Shown piece after piece: positions 8,265 to 16,260 of a stretch of DNA of 64,000 nucleotides (positions within the stretch are counted from its first letter, which is position 1; each line of letters begins with the position of its first letter). The position numbers and the translations under genes were made by a program. This stretch comes from Gammaproteobacteria bacterium (GTDB lineage Bacteria > Pseudomonadota > Gammaproteobacteria > Pseudomonadales > UBA5518). The stretch lies in contig JADIYI010000008.1 in NCBI GenBank assembly GCA_016705365.1, forward strand, positions 186,001 through 250,000, given 5' to 3'. Below the pieces are notes generated by a model. The model was not told where the DNA came from. It made no database searches and saw only the letters and a list, made by a program, of their open reading frames with translations.

Positions 8265-9179
8265 ATGAATATGACCGAAATCTGGCCGCGCAAGACCCGC
8301 GAGCTGCGCAACCATCACTTCGATTCCAGCATCTGGAACGAATTCTCCTTTCGCGACGACGACATCGTCATCGCCACCTATGCCAAATCCGGCACCACAT
8401 GGACGCAGCAGATCGTCGCGCAGTTGCTGTTTGGCGGTGATCCGGCGCTGCCAGTGGCCGAACTTTCGCCCTGGCTCGATCTGCGCGTGCCGCCCAAGGC
8501 GGTCAAGCTGTCGGCAGTGGAGGCGCAGACGCATCGCCGCATCCTCAAAACCCATCTTCCGGTCGACGCATTGGTGTTCTCGCCGCGCGCCAGGTATCTC
8601 TACATCGTCCGCGACGCGCGCGACGTGGTGTGGAGCCTGTACAACCATCACGCCCATGCCAACGCCGCGTGGTATATGGCGCTGAACGACACGCCGGGGC
8701 GAGTCGGTGCGCCGATCGAGCCCCCGCCCTCCGACATCCGCCAGTACTGGCGCGATTGGCTGGACCTTGACGGCCACCCCTTCTGGCCGTTCTGGGAAAA
8801 CGTTCGCAGCTGGTGGGCGATCCGCACGCTGCCGAATGTAATGCTGCTGCACTTTGCCAATCTCAAGCGCGACATGCCTGGGCAGATGCGGCGCATTGCC
8901 GGTTTTCTCGATATTTCCGTCGACGAAGCGCGCTGGCCGGCCATCGTCGAATACTGCGGCTTCGACTGGATGAAGAAAAACGCGACATATAGCGCGCCGC
9001 TCGGTGGTGCATTCTGGGACGGCGGCGCGGAAACCTTCATCAACAAGGGCGTCAACGGCCGCTGGGCCGGCACCCTGACTCGTGCGGACTGCGCCGAATA
9101 CGAGGCACGTGCCGAGCGCGAGCTGGGTGCGGAGTGCGCGCACTGGCTGGCGAACGGAGACAGCCCGAGGCAGCGCTAG
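8265..9179 (+). CDS. PAPS-dependent sulfotransferase (cytosolic type)
   Basis: A 304-residue protein of the Sulfotransfer_1 family, which moves sulfate from 3'-phosphoadenylylsulfate to a hydroxyl or amine. The 5'-phosphosulfate loop is YAKSGTTWTQQ at about residue 40, the 3'-phosphate site is YLYIVRDARDVVWS, and a C-terminal region has KGVNGRWAGTL, the counterpart of the RKGxxGDWKN loop with the GDWK part altered. The acceptor is unknown; in marine bacteria such enzymes act on small lipophilic alcohols or phenols. GGAGG lies 7 bases upstream of the ATG. It is convergent with the GAF-domain gene. Confidence 0.85.
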   Translation: MNMTEIWPRKTRELRNHHFDSSIWNEFSFRDDDIVIATYAKSGTTWTQQIVAQLLFGGDPALPVAELSPWLDLRVPPKAVKLSAVEAQTHRRILKTHLPVDALVFSPRARYLYIVRDARDVVWSLYNHHAHANAAWYMALNDTPGRVGAPIEPPPSDIRQYWRDWLDLDGHPFWPFWENVRSWWAIRTLPNVMLLHFANLKRDMPGQMRRIAGFLDISVDEARWPAIVEYCGFDWMKKNATYSAPLGGAFWDGGAETFINKGVNGRWAGTLTRADCAEYEARAERELGAECAHWLANGDSPRQR

Positions 9180-9187
9180 CCGCCGGT

Positions 9188-10495
9188 TTAGACGGCGTTG
9201 AGAAGCAGTGGTCGCTCCAGTTCCAGCCGGAACCGGCCGCGGCCGGTCTTTGCCAGCGCGATCTGGGGACAGCGTTCGGTGAGCCGACGCTGCAGCAGGA
9301 TAAGCCGTGCCTCCAGGTTGTCGCCGAAATCCGGCAGCGGCAGACGCGGGTCGCGCCGCAGTTCGCGATTGCAGAAGTCGCGCCGGCCGCTCGCAGCGTG
9401 TTCGTTGAGCAAGGTCCACAGGATGCTGCCCGCCACACCCTTGATGAGGTAGTCGTTGTCGATGAACACGCTGTGGTCGTGGGCGAAGTAGCGCACCGCG
9501 AGCGGTGCACCGGAGGGCCTGGGCGTGGGTGGGGCGCGCGCGGGCTCGGCGTCGTCGGGCAGTGCGGCGAGTTGGACGACCAGCGCACCGAGGTGACGGC
9601 CGTAGACAACCAGCGCATCCTCATCGGCGTGACTGAAAAAGGCGTTCTGCTCGCTTTCCGCGTAGAGGACGCCGACCAGGCGCGCGCCGTGCATCAGCGG
9701 CACCGCGATCTGGCTGTGCGGGTTGACCAGCACCGGCAGCGGAATGCGCGGCGACGCCGGGTCGGCCACTTGGAGTGCGGCGTGGTAGATATAGTCGCCG
9801 GTATGGTGATTGATGCGCACCGCAATGGCCTCGCGCGCAGCGACGCCGATGAGACCCTCGCCCAGCGCCACCTCGGCGCCGACGCCAGAAGCCGGGTAGC
9901 CCAGGCTGGCCAGCATGTAGAGCGCACCGCCGCTTTCGTCAAGCATGGCCAGCAGTGCGTGGCGGATACCAAAGCCCCGTGCCAGCGCGGCGAGCGCGCG
10001 ATCCGCCAGCTGTGCAAGATCGTCGCATGCGCCCAGGTAGTCGAGCGTTCCGCGCAGTTTCAGCAGTGCGTCGGGCGGTGCCGGCGCCGACAGCAGGCGC
10101 GGATTGACGTTCTCGATGTCGAGCACGCGGTACACGTCCGCGCCGCGCAGCTCAAACACCTTGGCCATGCCGGTGCGTGCGGCGATGCCCGCGAGTTGCG
10201 CCTTCATGTATTCGAACAGCGGGCCGGACGTTTCCGTGCGCAGATAATGGACCTTCAAGCGAAAGTGGCGAAAGCTCACCGGCTCGATCACCTGTACCTG
10301 GGCGTAGGGATGGGCCAGCACGTTCTCGCGCGTCTTGCTGAAAAACTGGAACGACAGCGCCACGTGTTCAGGGTCGACATAATGCACCTGCGAGGCGTAG
10401 GCCACGTTGGGCGTGCCGTCGGGCGAGGCGGTCGCCACCACCGCCGGGACGGCGCCATCGAGACAGGGTCGCAGCGATTCGAGCGCAATGTTCAT
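9188..10495 (-). CDS. FMN-binding (PNPOx-like) / GAF / winged-helix regulator-like protein
   Basis: A 435-residue multidomain protein. Residues 1-140 resemble the split-barrel FMN-binding domain of the pyridoxamine 5'-phosphate oxidase superfamily (VVATASPDGTPNVAYASQVHYVD). Residues 165-305 form a GAF domain (LGEGLIGVAAREA, AVPLMHGARLVGVLYAES). Residues 330-435 look like a winged-helix domain (ILWTLLNEHAASGR, LILLQRRLTERCP). This suggests a redox- or flavin-responsive regulator, with the DNA-binding part inferred. Its ATG overlaps the stop of the upstream PNPOx-like gene (ATGA), so the two are translationally coupled. Confidence 0.75.
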   Translation of the reverse strand: MNIALESLRPCLDGAVPAVVATASPDGTPNVAYASQVHYVDPEHVALSFQFFSKTRENVLAHPYAQVQVIEPVSFRHFRLKVHYLRTETSGPLFEYMKAQLAGIAARTGMAKVFELRGADVYRVLDIENVNPRLLSAPAPPDALLKLRGTLDYLGACDDLAQLADRALAALARGFGIRHALLAMLDESGGALYMLASLGYPASGVGAEVALGEGLIGVAAREAIAVRINHHTGDYIYHAALQVADPASPRIPLPVLVNPHSQIAVPLMHGARLVGVLYAESEQNAFFSHADEDALVVYGRHLGALVVQLAALPDDAEPARAPPTPRPSGAPLAVRYFAHDHSVFIDNDYLIKGVAGSILWTLLNEHAASGRRDFCNRELRRDPRLPLPDFGDNLEARLILLQRRLTERCPQIALAKTGRGRFRLELERPLLLNAV

Positions 10496-10995
10496 GTGCG
10501 GGCCAGCACCCGGCCGGCATCCGGCCCCGGGGTTTGATCGAAGACGATTTCCGGCACGAAGCGCAAGGCCACCAGGTCGTCGGCCGGCACAACCGACGCC
10601 AGCGTGGTTTTCAGCTCGGTCCCATAGCCGAGCGTCTCCAGCTCGCCGCCGAATGCGGCGACGCAGCGTGCGCTTGTCGCGCGGTGCGCCGTGCTCACCC
10701 CCACGCGCACGGCACGCGTCGCCTTCAGCTGCAGCGTCGCGTGCGTAGCCGGTCGGCTCACGACCAGCGTGATGGCGCTGCCCGTGTCCAGCGCCTCCAG
10801 CACCGCGCGCCCGTGCGATGCCGACAGCAGCACCGTCAGCGAACGCCGGTCACGCGCCACGACCACACCTTGCGCCCGGCATACGCACGGCCAGCCGTCA
10901 CGCCCCACCGCACCGACGTTCAGCGATAGCGGGCCTTGCAGGAAGGCGGTCTGCTCGGGGGTGAGAATCAGGGGCGTAGGCATCGGCGGGGGCAA
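10492..10995 (-). CDS. PNPOx-like split-barrel flavin-binding protein
   Basis: A 167-residue single-domain protein with the pattern of the pyridoxamine 5'-phosphate oxidase-related superfamily: an N-terminal helix-strand (LTPEQTAFLQGPLSLNVGAVGRDGWPCVCRAQGV) with a central barrel and no obvious PLP-specific residues. It probably binds FMN or a related cofactor. It is the first gene of a two-gene operon and overlaps the downstream PNPOx/GAF gene by four bases, which points to a joint function such as flavin-linked sensing. Confidence 0.7.
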   Translation of the reverse strand: MPPPMPTPLILTPEQTAFLQGPLSLNVGAVGRDGWPCVCRAQGVVVARDRRSLTVLLSASHGRAVLEALDTGSAITLVVSRPATHATLQLKATRAVRVGVSTAHRATSARCVAAFGGELETLGYGTELKTTLASVVPADDLVALRFVPEIVFDQTPGPDAGRVLART

Positions 10996-11358
10996 CCGTA
11001 CCGAGCGTCGGGCCGCCGCGACGTCCGTCCGGCAAGCGCGCGGCCGGCCGGCTGCGGCGCGGAAAAAGCAATAACGAGAACGGCCGGAACGGACATGCGC
11101 AGGGCTCCTGATGGTCTCATTTTAGCGCTCGTTGCGCCCGCAAGGCAGCTGCCGCGAGCAGTCCCGCGCACGTTGCCCCAACGTGGCGGCGGTCGCCGCC
11201 GCCGACGACGGCGAGATTCGGCAACAGTTCACGCAACAAACGATGTTCGATGGCGAGCGAATCGCCCCGGGTTTTCTGGAGATGATATTGTTTGAGTGGA
11301 CTGCCCCCGAGCGCCTCGTCGATCTGCGGGATTTCATGATCGGCATGGATCGCGACTC
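10996..11358. other. Intergenic stretch without a recognisable gene
   Basis: This 363-base stretch lies upstream of the PNPOx-like operon and left of repeat copy 2. Open frames exist on both strands but show no recognisable family, no ribosome site and Arg/Ala-rich shadow-like composition. It probably contains the promoter of the minus-strand operon, though I could not pick a convincing one. Confidence 0.4.
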
Positions 11359-11598
11359 CGCAATCCAGAGGTTCTTTCAATATCCAAACCCCCTTGCCGT
11401 TCGCGGTTGGGGGCTTTTTGTATGAGCCGTGTGTCACGGCAGCCAGCCATCCGGGTTATCGTTTGCCTGTGGACCGTCCCACGAGAGTTTCCATATGCAG
11501 GAACCACCGGCAGTGAGTTTTCGCGAAGCGCTGCGCTTCTGGTTCACGCTGGGTTTCATCAGTTTTGGCGGGCCGGCCGGGCAGGTGGCGATCATGCA
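11359..11598. repeat. Direct repeat copy 2 (terminator plus chrA 5' end)
   Basis: Same-orientation partner of 6886-7121. It contains a C-rich/G-rich hairpin with T-run at about 11386-11419, the shared leader around TATCGTTTGCCTGT, and the first 35 codons of the chrA-like gene. After 11598 the sequences of the two copies diverge completely, whereas copy 1 continues as chrA for another 28 codons. Confidence 0.8.
11495..11598 (+). pseudogene. Truncated chromate transporter (chrA-like), N-terminal fragment 2
   Basis: ATG at 11495 opens MQEPPAVSFREALRFW and SFGGPAGQVAIMH, the start of a ChrA transporter, but chrA similarity ends at 11598, earlier than in fragment 1. The following 60 bases run into the 3' end of the oppositely oriented cytochrome gene. 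It is non-functional. Confidence 0.7.
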
Positions 11599-11659
11599 CT
11601 TTGACGGCGCCTATGCGGATTGGCGGGGTGGCCATGAATTTTTTCCCACCGGCCTGAAA

Positions 11660-12028
11660 TCACGGCCGCTCGTCCTGGAGGTGGCAATCACTGCAATGGC
11701 GGACCGGTCCGTGCTTTTCGCCGGCCAACTGACGCTCGACATGACAGCCCATGCACAGTCCATGAAACTGCTGCTCGAGCGAGGCCGCAACTCTCGTGTC
11801 ATTCACGTGGCAGCGCATACAGGTATCGGCGCCGGTGTCGTCCACGAAGTTGTGGTGACACACCGTGCAATTCTCGCCGCCGTGATCATCGTGGGCGAAA
11901 CTCATCGGCAGCAGCGCCTGCGGTGCGTCCCAGTACCGAGCCTTCTGCGGATGGCTCACCGGCAACGGGGTACCGCGCCACAGCGCCAACACGATCAGCG
12001 TGATGAACAACAGTGCGGCGAGCCTCAC
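11660..12028 (-). CDS. Membrane-anchored tetrahaem cytochrome c (class III-like)
   Basis: A 122-residue protein starting at a GTG (12028) that overlaps the TGA of the upstream cytochrome b gene, a sign of translational coupling. An N-terminal hydrophobic segment (LAALLFITLIVLALW) would act as signal or anchor. Four haem motifs follow: CTVCH, CMRCH, CMGCH and CSDCH, with extra His residues able to serve as distal ligands, as in cytochrome c3/c7 proteins. It likely takes electrons from the membrane cytochrome b to a periplasmic acceptor, or the reverse. The frame is open further upstream, but that part is the shadow of the cytochrome b gene. Confidence 0.75.
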   Translation of the reverse strand: MRLAALLFITLIVLALWRGTPLPVSHPQKARYWDAPQALLPMSFAHDDHGGENCTVCHHNFVDDTGADTCMRCHVNDTRVAASLEQQFHGLCMGCHVERQLAGEKHGPVRHCSDCHLQDERP

Positions 12029-12654
12029 GAGGGCGTATTCCGCACCAGCGTGAACAGCGCAACCGCCACCGCCGCCACCACGAGGTAGCGACGCGAGGCG
12101 CGTCGGTCGAGATCGTTGTTGTCCCGGCCAAACCGGTACGCGAAAGAAGCGAAAGCCGCGAGCGCCGCGAATGCCAGCCACTGGAGTGGCGAGCGCAGAT
12201 AATGCCCCGCCACCAGGATATGCCAGGCCGATCCGGCAGTGACCGCGATGGCGAGAGCCCTGTGCCAGCGACGAAAGTCTGCCCGGCTCCCGTGTATACG
12301 CGGCCGGTACCTCGGCAGCGCCGCGAGCATCAGCAGGTTCAGCAACGCGAAACCCGCCAGCCCGGCCCACATGTACAGCGGGGCGCCTGGTACCAGGTAT
12401 TCGACCACGACCGCGTCACCGAGCAGGAGCCAGAACACGTGCAGCGCGGCGAGCAACAGCACCGCGTAGGCGAGACGGCGATGCGCTGCATGATGCATTG
12501 CCCTGGCGCTCGCCAGCGACAGGTACAACAGCCCGGAGAACGCCGCAAAGCCGAAGCCGTTGCCCAGATCCCAGAACCAGCCCGCGCCCAGTGTCGGGGA
12601 CACGAGCAGGGAGACCAGGAAAACGGCCGCAGTGGTGAGTAGCAGCGTTTTCAC
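12025..12654 (-). CDS. Cytochrome b / ferric reductase-like transmembrane protein
   Basis: A 209-residue integral membrane protein with about six hydrophobic helices. His residues in two helices (ALHVFW near residue 72; RRWHRALAIAV and AWHILV at 127-145) form the spacing expected for bis-His haem ligation in ferric-reductase-like or cytochrome b561-like proteins. It overlaps the tetrahaem cytochrome gene by four bases, so together they make a quinol-to-periplasm or transmembrane electron path. It lies 62 bases downstream of the ABC ATPase on the same strand and may belong to the same transcript; a role in reducing ferric iron or another imported metal is possible but not shown. Confidence 0.65.
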   Translation of the reverse strand: MKTLLLTTAAVFLVSLLVSPTLGAGWFWDLGNGFGFAAFSGLLYLSLASARAMHHAAHRRLAYAVLLLAALHVFWLLLGDAVVVEYLVPGAPLYMWAGLAGFALLNLLMLAALPRYRPRIHGSRADFRRWHRALAIAVTAGSAWHILVAGHYLRSPLQWLAFAALAAFASFAYRFGRDNNDLDRRASRRYLVVAAVAVALFTLVRNTPS

Positions 12655-12716
12655 GGCGTCAGATCAAAAGCCGTGCGCGGTTCATCGCAAGCCTCGCTGG
12701 CAGACTCCAGACCGCC

Positions 12717-13493
12717 TCATACCGAGCGCTGCCACGGCACGACGATGGTGATGCCCTGGTCCTCGATGATACGCATCCGCACCCCGTAGACCGGCTCGAG
12801 CAACGCGGGCCGCAGCACTTCGCCCGGCGTGCCGTCGGCGACGATGCGGCCCTTGTCGAGCAACAGGATACGGGTGCAGAAGCGCGCCGCCAGACCCAGA
12901 TCGTGCAATACCACCGCGACCGCCGCACCGCTGGCGGCGCGGCCCGACAACAATTCCATCACATGCAACTGGTGGTAAGCATCGAGCGCGGCAACCGGTT
13001 CGTCGGCCAGGATCACCCGCGGCTGCGCGGCCAGCAGGCGCGCGATCATCACGCGAGTACGCTCACCGCCGGAGAGCTCGGTGAGCAATCGATCCTGCAG
13101 CTTCTCGACTTCGGTCTCGGCCATGGCGGCACGTACCGCCGCGGCGGCACCGCCATCGGTGGCAAACCAGCCGCGCCGAAACGGCAGCCTCCCGAGTTCG
13201 ACCACCGCGCGCACCGACAGCGGCCAATGCACCGGTGCCGATTGCGGCAGGTAAGCGAGCTCGCGCGCACGCTCCATGCCCGGCCAGTCCGCCAGCGCCC
13301 GTCCATCCAGGCTGACGCGCCCGGTGGCCGGCTCGATCAGGCCCGCCATTGCACGCATCAGGCTGCTCTTGCCAGCGCCGTTGGGGCCGATGATCCCGAC
13401 GACCTCCGCTTCGTGGAGCGCAAACGATGCCTGCTGCAGTACCGCGCGTCCTCCGAGATGCACTGCAACATCGACCAGCGTCAGCAGGCTCAT
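12717..13493 (-). CDS. ABC transporter ATPase, FecE/BtuD/HmuV-type
   Basis: A 258-residue ATPase of the iron-siderophore/haem/cobalamin importer class. Walker A is GPNGAGKSS at about residue 35, the signature motif is LSGGERTRV, and Walker B RVILADEPVAAL with a following His switch (VVLHD). Its start overlaps the stop of the FecCD-type permease (ATGA), so the two form a unit. No periplasmic binding protein is encoded nearby. The position at the end of a TPP-riboswitch operon makes thiamine or a precursor a candidate substrate, but iron complexes or cobalamin remain equally possible from sequence alone. Confidence 0.85.
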   Translation of the reverse strand: MSLLTLVDVAVHLGGRAVLQQASFALHEAEVVGIIGPNGAGKSSLMRAMAGLIEPATGRVSLDGRALADWPGMERARELAYLPQSAPVHWPLSVRAVVELGRLPFRRGWFATDGGAAAAVRAAMAETEVEKLQDRLLTELSGGERTRVMIARLLAAQPRVILADEPVAALDAYHQLHVMELLSGRAASGAAVAVVLHDLGLAARFCTRILLLDKGRIVADGTPGEVLRPALLEPVYGVRMRIIEDQGITIVVPWQRSV

Positions 13494-14494
13494 GCGATGC
13501 GGCTCCGCGAACCGATCACGATCGCCAGAAAAAACGGCGCACCGAGCAGCGCAGTGACCACGCCGAGCTTGAGCTCGGTATCACCCGGCAGCGATTGCAC
13601 CAGGATATCGGCCATCAGCACCAGCAGCGCACCACCAAGCGCGCTCGGCAACAACAGCTGTCCGGGACGATTGGCGACAAAGGGCCGAAGCAGATGCGGC
13701 ACCACAAGCCCGACGAATGCGATGCTGCCGCTTATCGCCACCGCGGCCCCGACACCGACCGCCACGCCCCCCATCACTCGCCAGGGCAGCGAACGCGCGC
13801 CAAAGCCCAGCGAGTGCGCAATATCCTCGCCGAGACTCAGCGCCTCGAGGTAGCTTCGTGTCGACAGCAGCAAGCCGGCGGCGACGATCATGAACGGCAG
13901 GCTGAACGCGAGCTCCGCATAACTGCGGTTGGCCACGGAACCCATCAGCCAGTAGACGATCTCGTGCATCGCGTAAGGGCTCGGCGCAAGATTCAGCGCC
14001 AGTGCGATCGCGGCGCCGGCAAAGGCATTGAGCGCCACCCCGGCGAGGATCAGGGTGGCGACGCGCGCGTAGTCACCGACCAGCACGCGCAGCAGCAGCA
14101 GGGCCATGATGGCACCGAAAATGCCGGCTGCGGGCAACAGCAGCGGGTGCAGGCCGGCGAAACCGAAATAGAACACGATCACCGCGCCGAGCGCGGCACA
14201 GTTGGATGCGCCGACCAGACCGGGCTCGGCCAGGGGATTGCGCAGCATGCCCTGCAGCGCGGCACCGGCCATGCCGAGTGTCGCGCCCACCGCCAACGCA
14301 CTGAGTGCGCGTGGCAGGCGTATTTCGCGCAGGATGATGGCCGGCGCCGACTCGCGCCCCCCCCACCAGTCGCGCAGCCCGTCGAACAGAATGGCGCCGC
14401 TGGAGCCGGTATCGAGCGCCAGCACCAGGGCTGCGCCCAGCGCGCTGCCCAACACCAGATACAGCAGCTGCGTTACCCGCTCGCGCCGCGGCAC
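13490..14494 (-). CDS. ABC transporter permease, FecCD/BtuC family
   Basis: A 334-residue membrane protein with about ten helices and family landmarks such as LRLPRALSALAVGATLGMAGAA..., NPLAEPGLVG (the conserved N-P-L-A-x-P-x-x-x-G) and SIAFVGLVVPHLLR. It forms the channel of a binding-protein-dependent importer with the ATPase at 12717. Its ATG directly abuts the TAG of the kinase-like gene, which argues for cotranscription with the thiamine genes. No substrate-binding protein is seen. Confidence 0.88.
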   Translation of the reverse strand: MPRRERVTQLLYLVLGSALGAALVLALDTGSSGAILFDGLRDWWGGRESAPAIILREIRLPRALSALAVGATLGMAGAALQGMLRNPLAEPGLVGASNCAALGAVIVFYFGFAGLHPLLLPAAGIFGAIMALLLLRVLVGDYARVATLILAGVALNAFAGAAIALALNLAPSPYAMHEIVYWLMGSVANRSYAELAFSLPFMIVAAGLLLSTRSYLEALSLGEDIAHSLGFGARSLPWRVMGGVAVGVGAAVAISGSIAFVGLVVPHLLRPFVANRPGQLLLPSALGGALLVLMADILVQSLPGDTELKLGVVTALLGAPFFLAIVIGSRSRIA

Positions 14495-15391
14495 CTAGTC
14501 TTCCACCCCGTTGCGCAGCAGCGTTTCGAGCGCCTGCTCCTGGCGCGCCAGCGCGGGCAACCATTCGTTGTTCGCGCCCCGCAAACGCATCAGGTACCAG
14601 AGAACGCTCAGCAGGCGGTAGAGCACCCGTGCGCGGTAGAGACGCTCGCTCGCGGCATCCCCGAACTCGCCGTAGGCGAGCAGCAGGCGGCTGCGGTCGA
14701 GGCGCTCGAAGCCGTTGTCTTCGGCCAGCGTGGCGAGATCGAAATAGGGATCGCCGCGCGCGGCATATTCCCAGTCGATGAAATGGATGCGCCCATCCAC
14801 ATCGAGAATGTTCTGCGCCACCAGGTCATTGTGGCAGAGCACATCACGCCAGCGCGCAAAGCGGTATTGCTCGAGCACCTGTCGTGTGCCGGAGAGCCAG
14901 CGGCGCGCGCGCGGCCAGTTGCGCGAATCGTCGGATTGCACATCGCGCGCGTAGCTGCGGATGCGATCGACGATATTGAGTACCGGAACATCGAGCTTCT
15001 GGGCATGCAGCTTGCGCAGCGCGGCCGCGAGTCGATCGATCATCAGATCGGCGGCAACGCCTTCGACCCGCAACGGCCGCGATTCGAGCCAGGAAGTGAC
15101 CAGCGTGCCCCGCCGAGGATCACAGAACAGCACCGGGGCTCCCAGCCCGATACTCTCGGCCCGCTCCAGCACCTGGCGCTCGACCTCGCGATCGATGCCA
15201 AGACGCCTGCCATCGCCCTCGGGCAGCCGCACCACGAAACGCAGCGCGCCCTGTCGCACCAGGAAATTGCGGTTGCTGTGCCCGGCGCTGAACACCGCCT
15301 CGACCTCCGGCACGCCCGTTTCGCCATCGGGTTGCCAGTGGCGAAACAGTTCAGCCAGCGCTTTTGGCAGGGGAGCCTGCATTTTGTTCAC
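14495..15391 (-). CDS. Thiamine kinase-like phosphotransferase (APH/choline kinase fold)
   Basis: A 298-residue kinase of the aminoglycoside/choline phosphotransferase superfamily. The N-terminal lobe has HSNRNFLVR, and the catalytic loop is LCHNDLVAQNIL with the metal site HFIDWEYAARGDPYFDLA. The WEYA version of the metal site is that of ThiK and choline kinase-like proteins rather than antibiotic kinases. In a TPP-riboswitch operon the best reading is phosphorylation of imported thiamine to thiamine monophosphate, which ThiL (26575-27513) would convert to TPP. It overlaps the end of the PnuT-like gene by 41 bases. Confidence 0.75.
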   Translation of the reverse strand: MNKMQAPLPKALAELFRHWQPDGETGVPEVEAVFSAGHSNRNFLVRQGALRFVVRLPEGDGRRLGIDREVERQVLERAESIGLGAPVLFCDPRRGTLVTSWLESRPLRVEGVAADLMIDRLAAALRKLHAQKLDVPVLNIVDRIRSYARDVQSDDSRNWPRARRWLSGTRQVLEQYRFARWRDVLCHNDLVAQNILDVDGRIHFIDWEYAARGDPYFDLATLAEDNGFERLDRSRLLLAYGEFGDAASERLYRARVLYRLLSVLWYLMRLRGANNEWLPALARQEQALETLLRNGVED

Positions 15392-15986
15392 GAAAATGAC
15401 GTTGCCACTTCAGGAAGCCGAATACCACGATGAGCAGATAGAGCGCGAACAACAGCGCGGTCAGATACAGCCCGCGGTCAAGATACAGGCACAGCGAAAC
15501 GCTGTCGATCACGAACCAGTAGAGCCAGTTCTCGAGCAGCTTGCGCGCCACCATCCAGGTCGTCAGCACGCTGCCCCAGGTAGTGAACGAATCAAGATAA
15601 GGCCACCGGGCAAAACTCAGCTGCGACAGCAGCATCCCCGAAACTCCCGCAAGCACCAGCACCAGCACGATCGCCCGCAGGTGAAACGCGAGCGGCCAGA
15701 TCTGTACTTCGAGCGCCTGGCCGGGTGCCGCGCCAGCGCTCTTCCAGTGCCACCAGCCATACACCGCCATCACCAGGTAATAGACCTGAAGCCCCGACTC
15801 CATCAACAGGCCCACCTGCCGGAACAGGAACAGGTAGATCAGCGTGCTGAGGAATGCGGCGTACCAGCACCAGATACTTTCGCGCATCGCCAGCAGCAGA
15901 TAGGCAAGGCCCAGCAAAACCGCCAGTATTTCCCACCCGTTCACCTGCTGCAGCCAGCCCGGTAACACGCTGATCAGAGCGTCCAT
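15351..15986 (-). CDS. pnuT: PnuC-family transporter, probable thiamine permease PnuT
   Basis: A 211-residue membrane protein of the PnuC family with seven or eight helices. The C-terminal motif ENWLYWFVIDSVS...YLDRGLYLTALLF and a final KWQ are typical. PnuC-family proteins are facilitated-diffusion channels that depend on intracellular phosphorylation to trap the vitamin. Here the flanking TPP riboswitch, YkoF-like protein and kinase point to thiamine (PnuT) rather than nicotinamide riboside (PnuC). Its start is directly next to the stop of the YkoF-like gene. Confidence 0.8.
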   Translation of the reverse strand: MDALISVLPGWLQQVNGWEILAVLLGLAYLLLAMRESIWCWYAAFLSTLIYLFLFRQVGLLMESGLQVYYLVMAVYGWWHWKSAGAAPGQALEVQIWPLAFHLRAIVLVLVLAGVSGMLLSQLSFARWPYLDSFTTWGSVLTTWMVARKLLENWLYWFVIDSVSLCLYLDRGLYLTALLFALYLLIVVFGFLKWQRHFREQNAGSPAKSAG

Positions 15987-16241
15987 TCAGGGCGCGGCGC
16001 GCACATCGCCATTGACGATCTTGGCCACGATCACCGCCTTGCCATGAGTCTCGAAACTGTGGCGCAATTCCTCGGTGAGCACCTTCATGACACGATCGTA
16101 CTCGCCGAACAGCTGGGTGCTCATCTGGTTGCGCACCATGTCGATTCCCTCGTGCAGCTCGACACGATGAATGAAATCGATGATCACCGGTATGTAATCC
16201 TCGTGCAGCGGGTAGAGACTGATATCCACCGAGATTTTCAT
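15987..16241 (-). CDS. YkoF-like thiamine/HMP-binding small protein
   Basis: An 84-residue protein with one ferredoxin-like alpha-beta module (MKISVDISLYPLHEDYIPVI, then MSTQLFGEYDRVM). The pattern resembles half of B. subtilis YkoF, which binds thiamine and hydroxymethylpyrimidine, and the related thiamine-binding protein family. It has no signal peptide, so it would work in the cytoplasm, perhaps as a vitamin carrier or sensor. It sits between the TonB receptor (19 bases) and PnuT (directly adjacent). Confidence 0.65.
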   Translation of the reverse strand: MKISVDISLYPLHEDYIPVIIDFIHRVELHEGIDMVRNQMSTQLFGEYDRVMKVLTEELRHSFETHGKAVIVAKIVNGDVRAAP

Positions 16242-16260
16242 GCTTCGTTGCTCCGTCGAC

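Noticed and set aside
11132..11425. Possible small gene left of repeat copy 2
   Set aside because: No ribosome site or family resemblance, and its end lies inside the repeat hairpin; treated as non-coding.
6886..11598. Interpretation of the repeats as phage att sites or an IS target duplication
   Set aside because: They are about 240 bp long, diverged and contain coding sequence; no integrase or transposase lies between them.
13427..15433. Plus-strand open frame of 668 codons opposite the thiamine/ABC genes
   Set aside because: Gln/Arg/His-rich shadow spanning three well-supported minus-strand genes.
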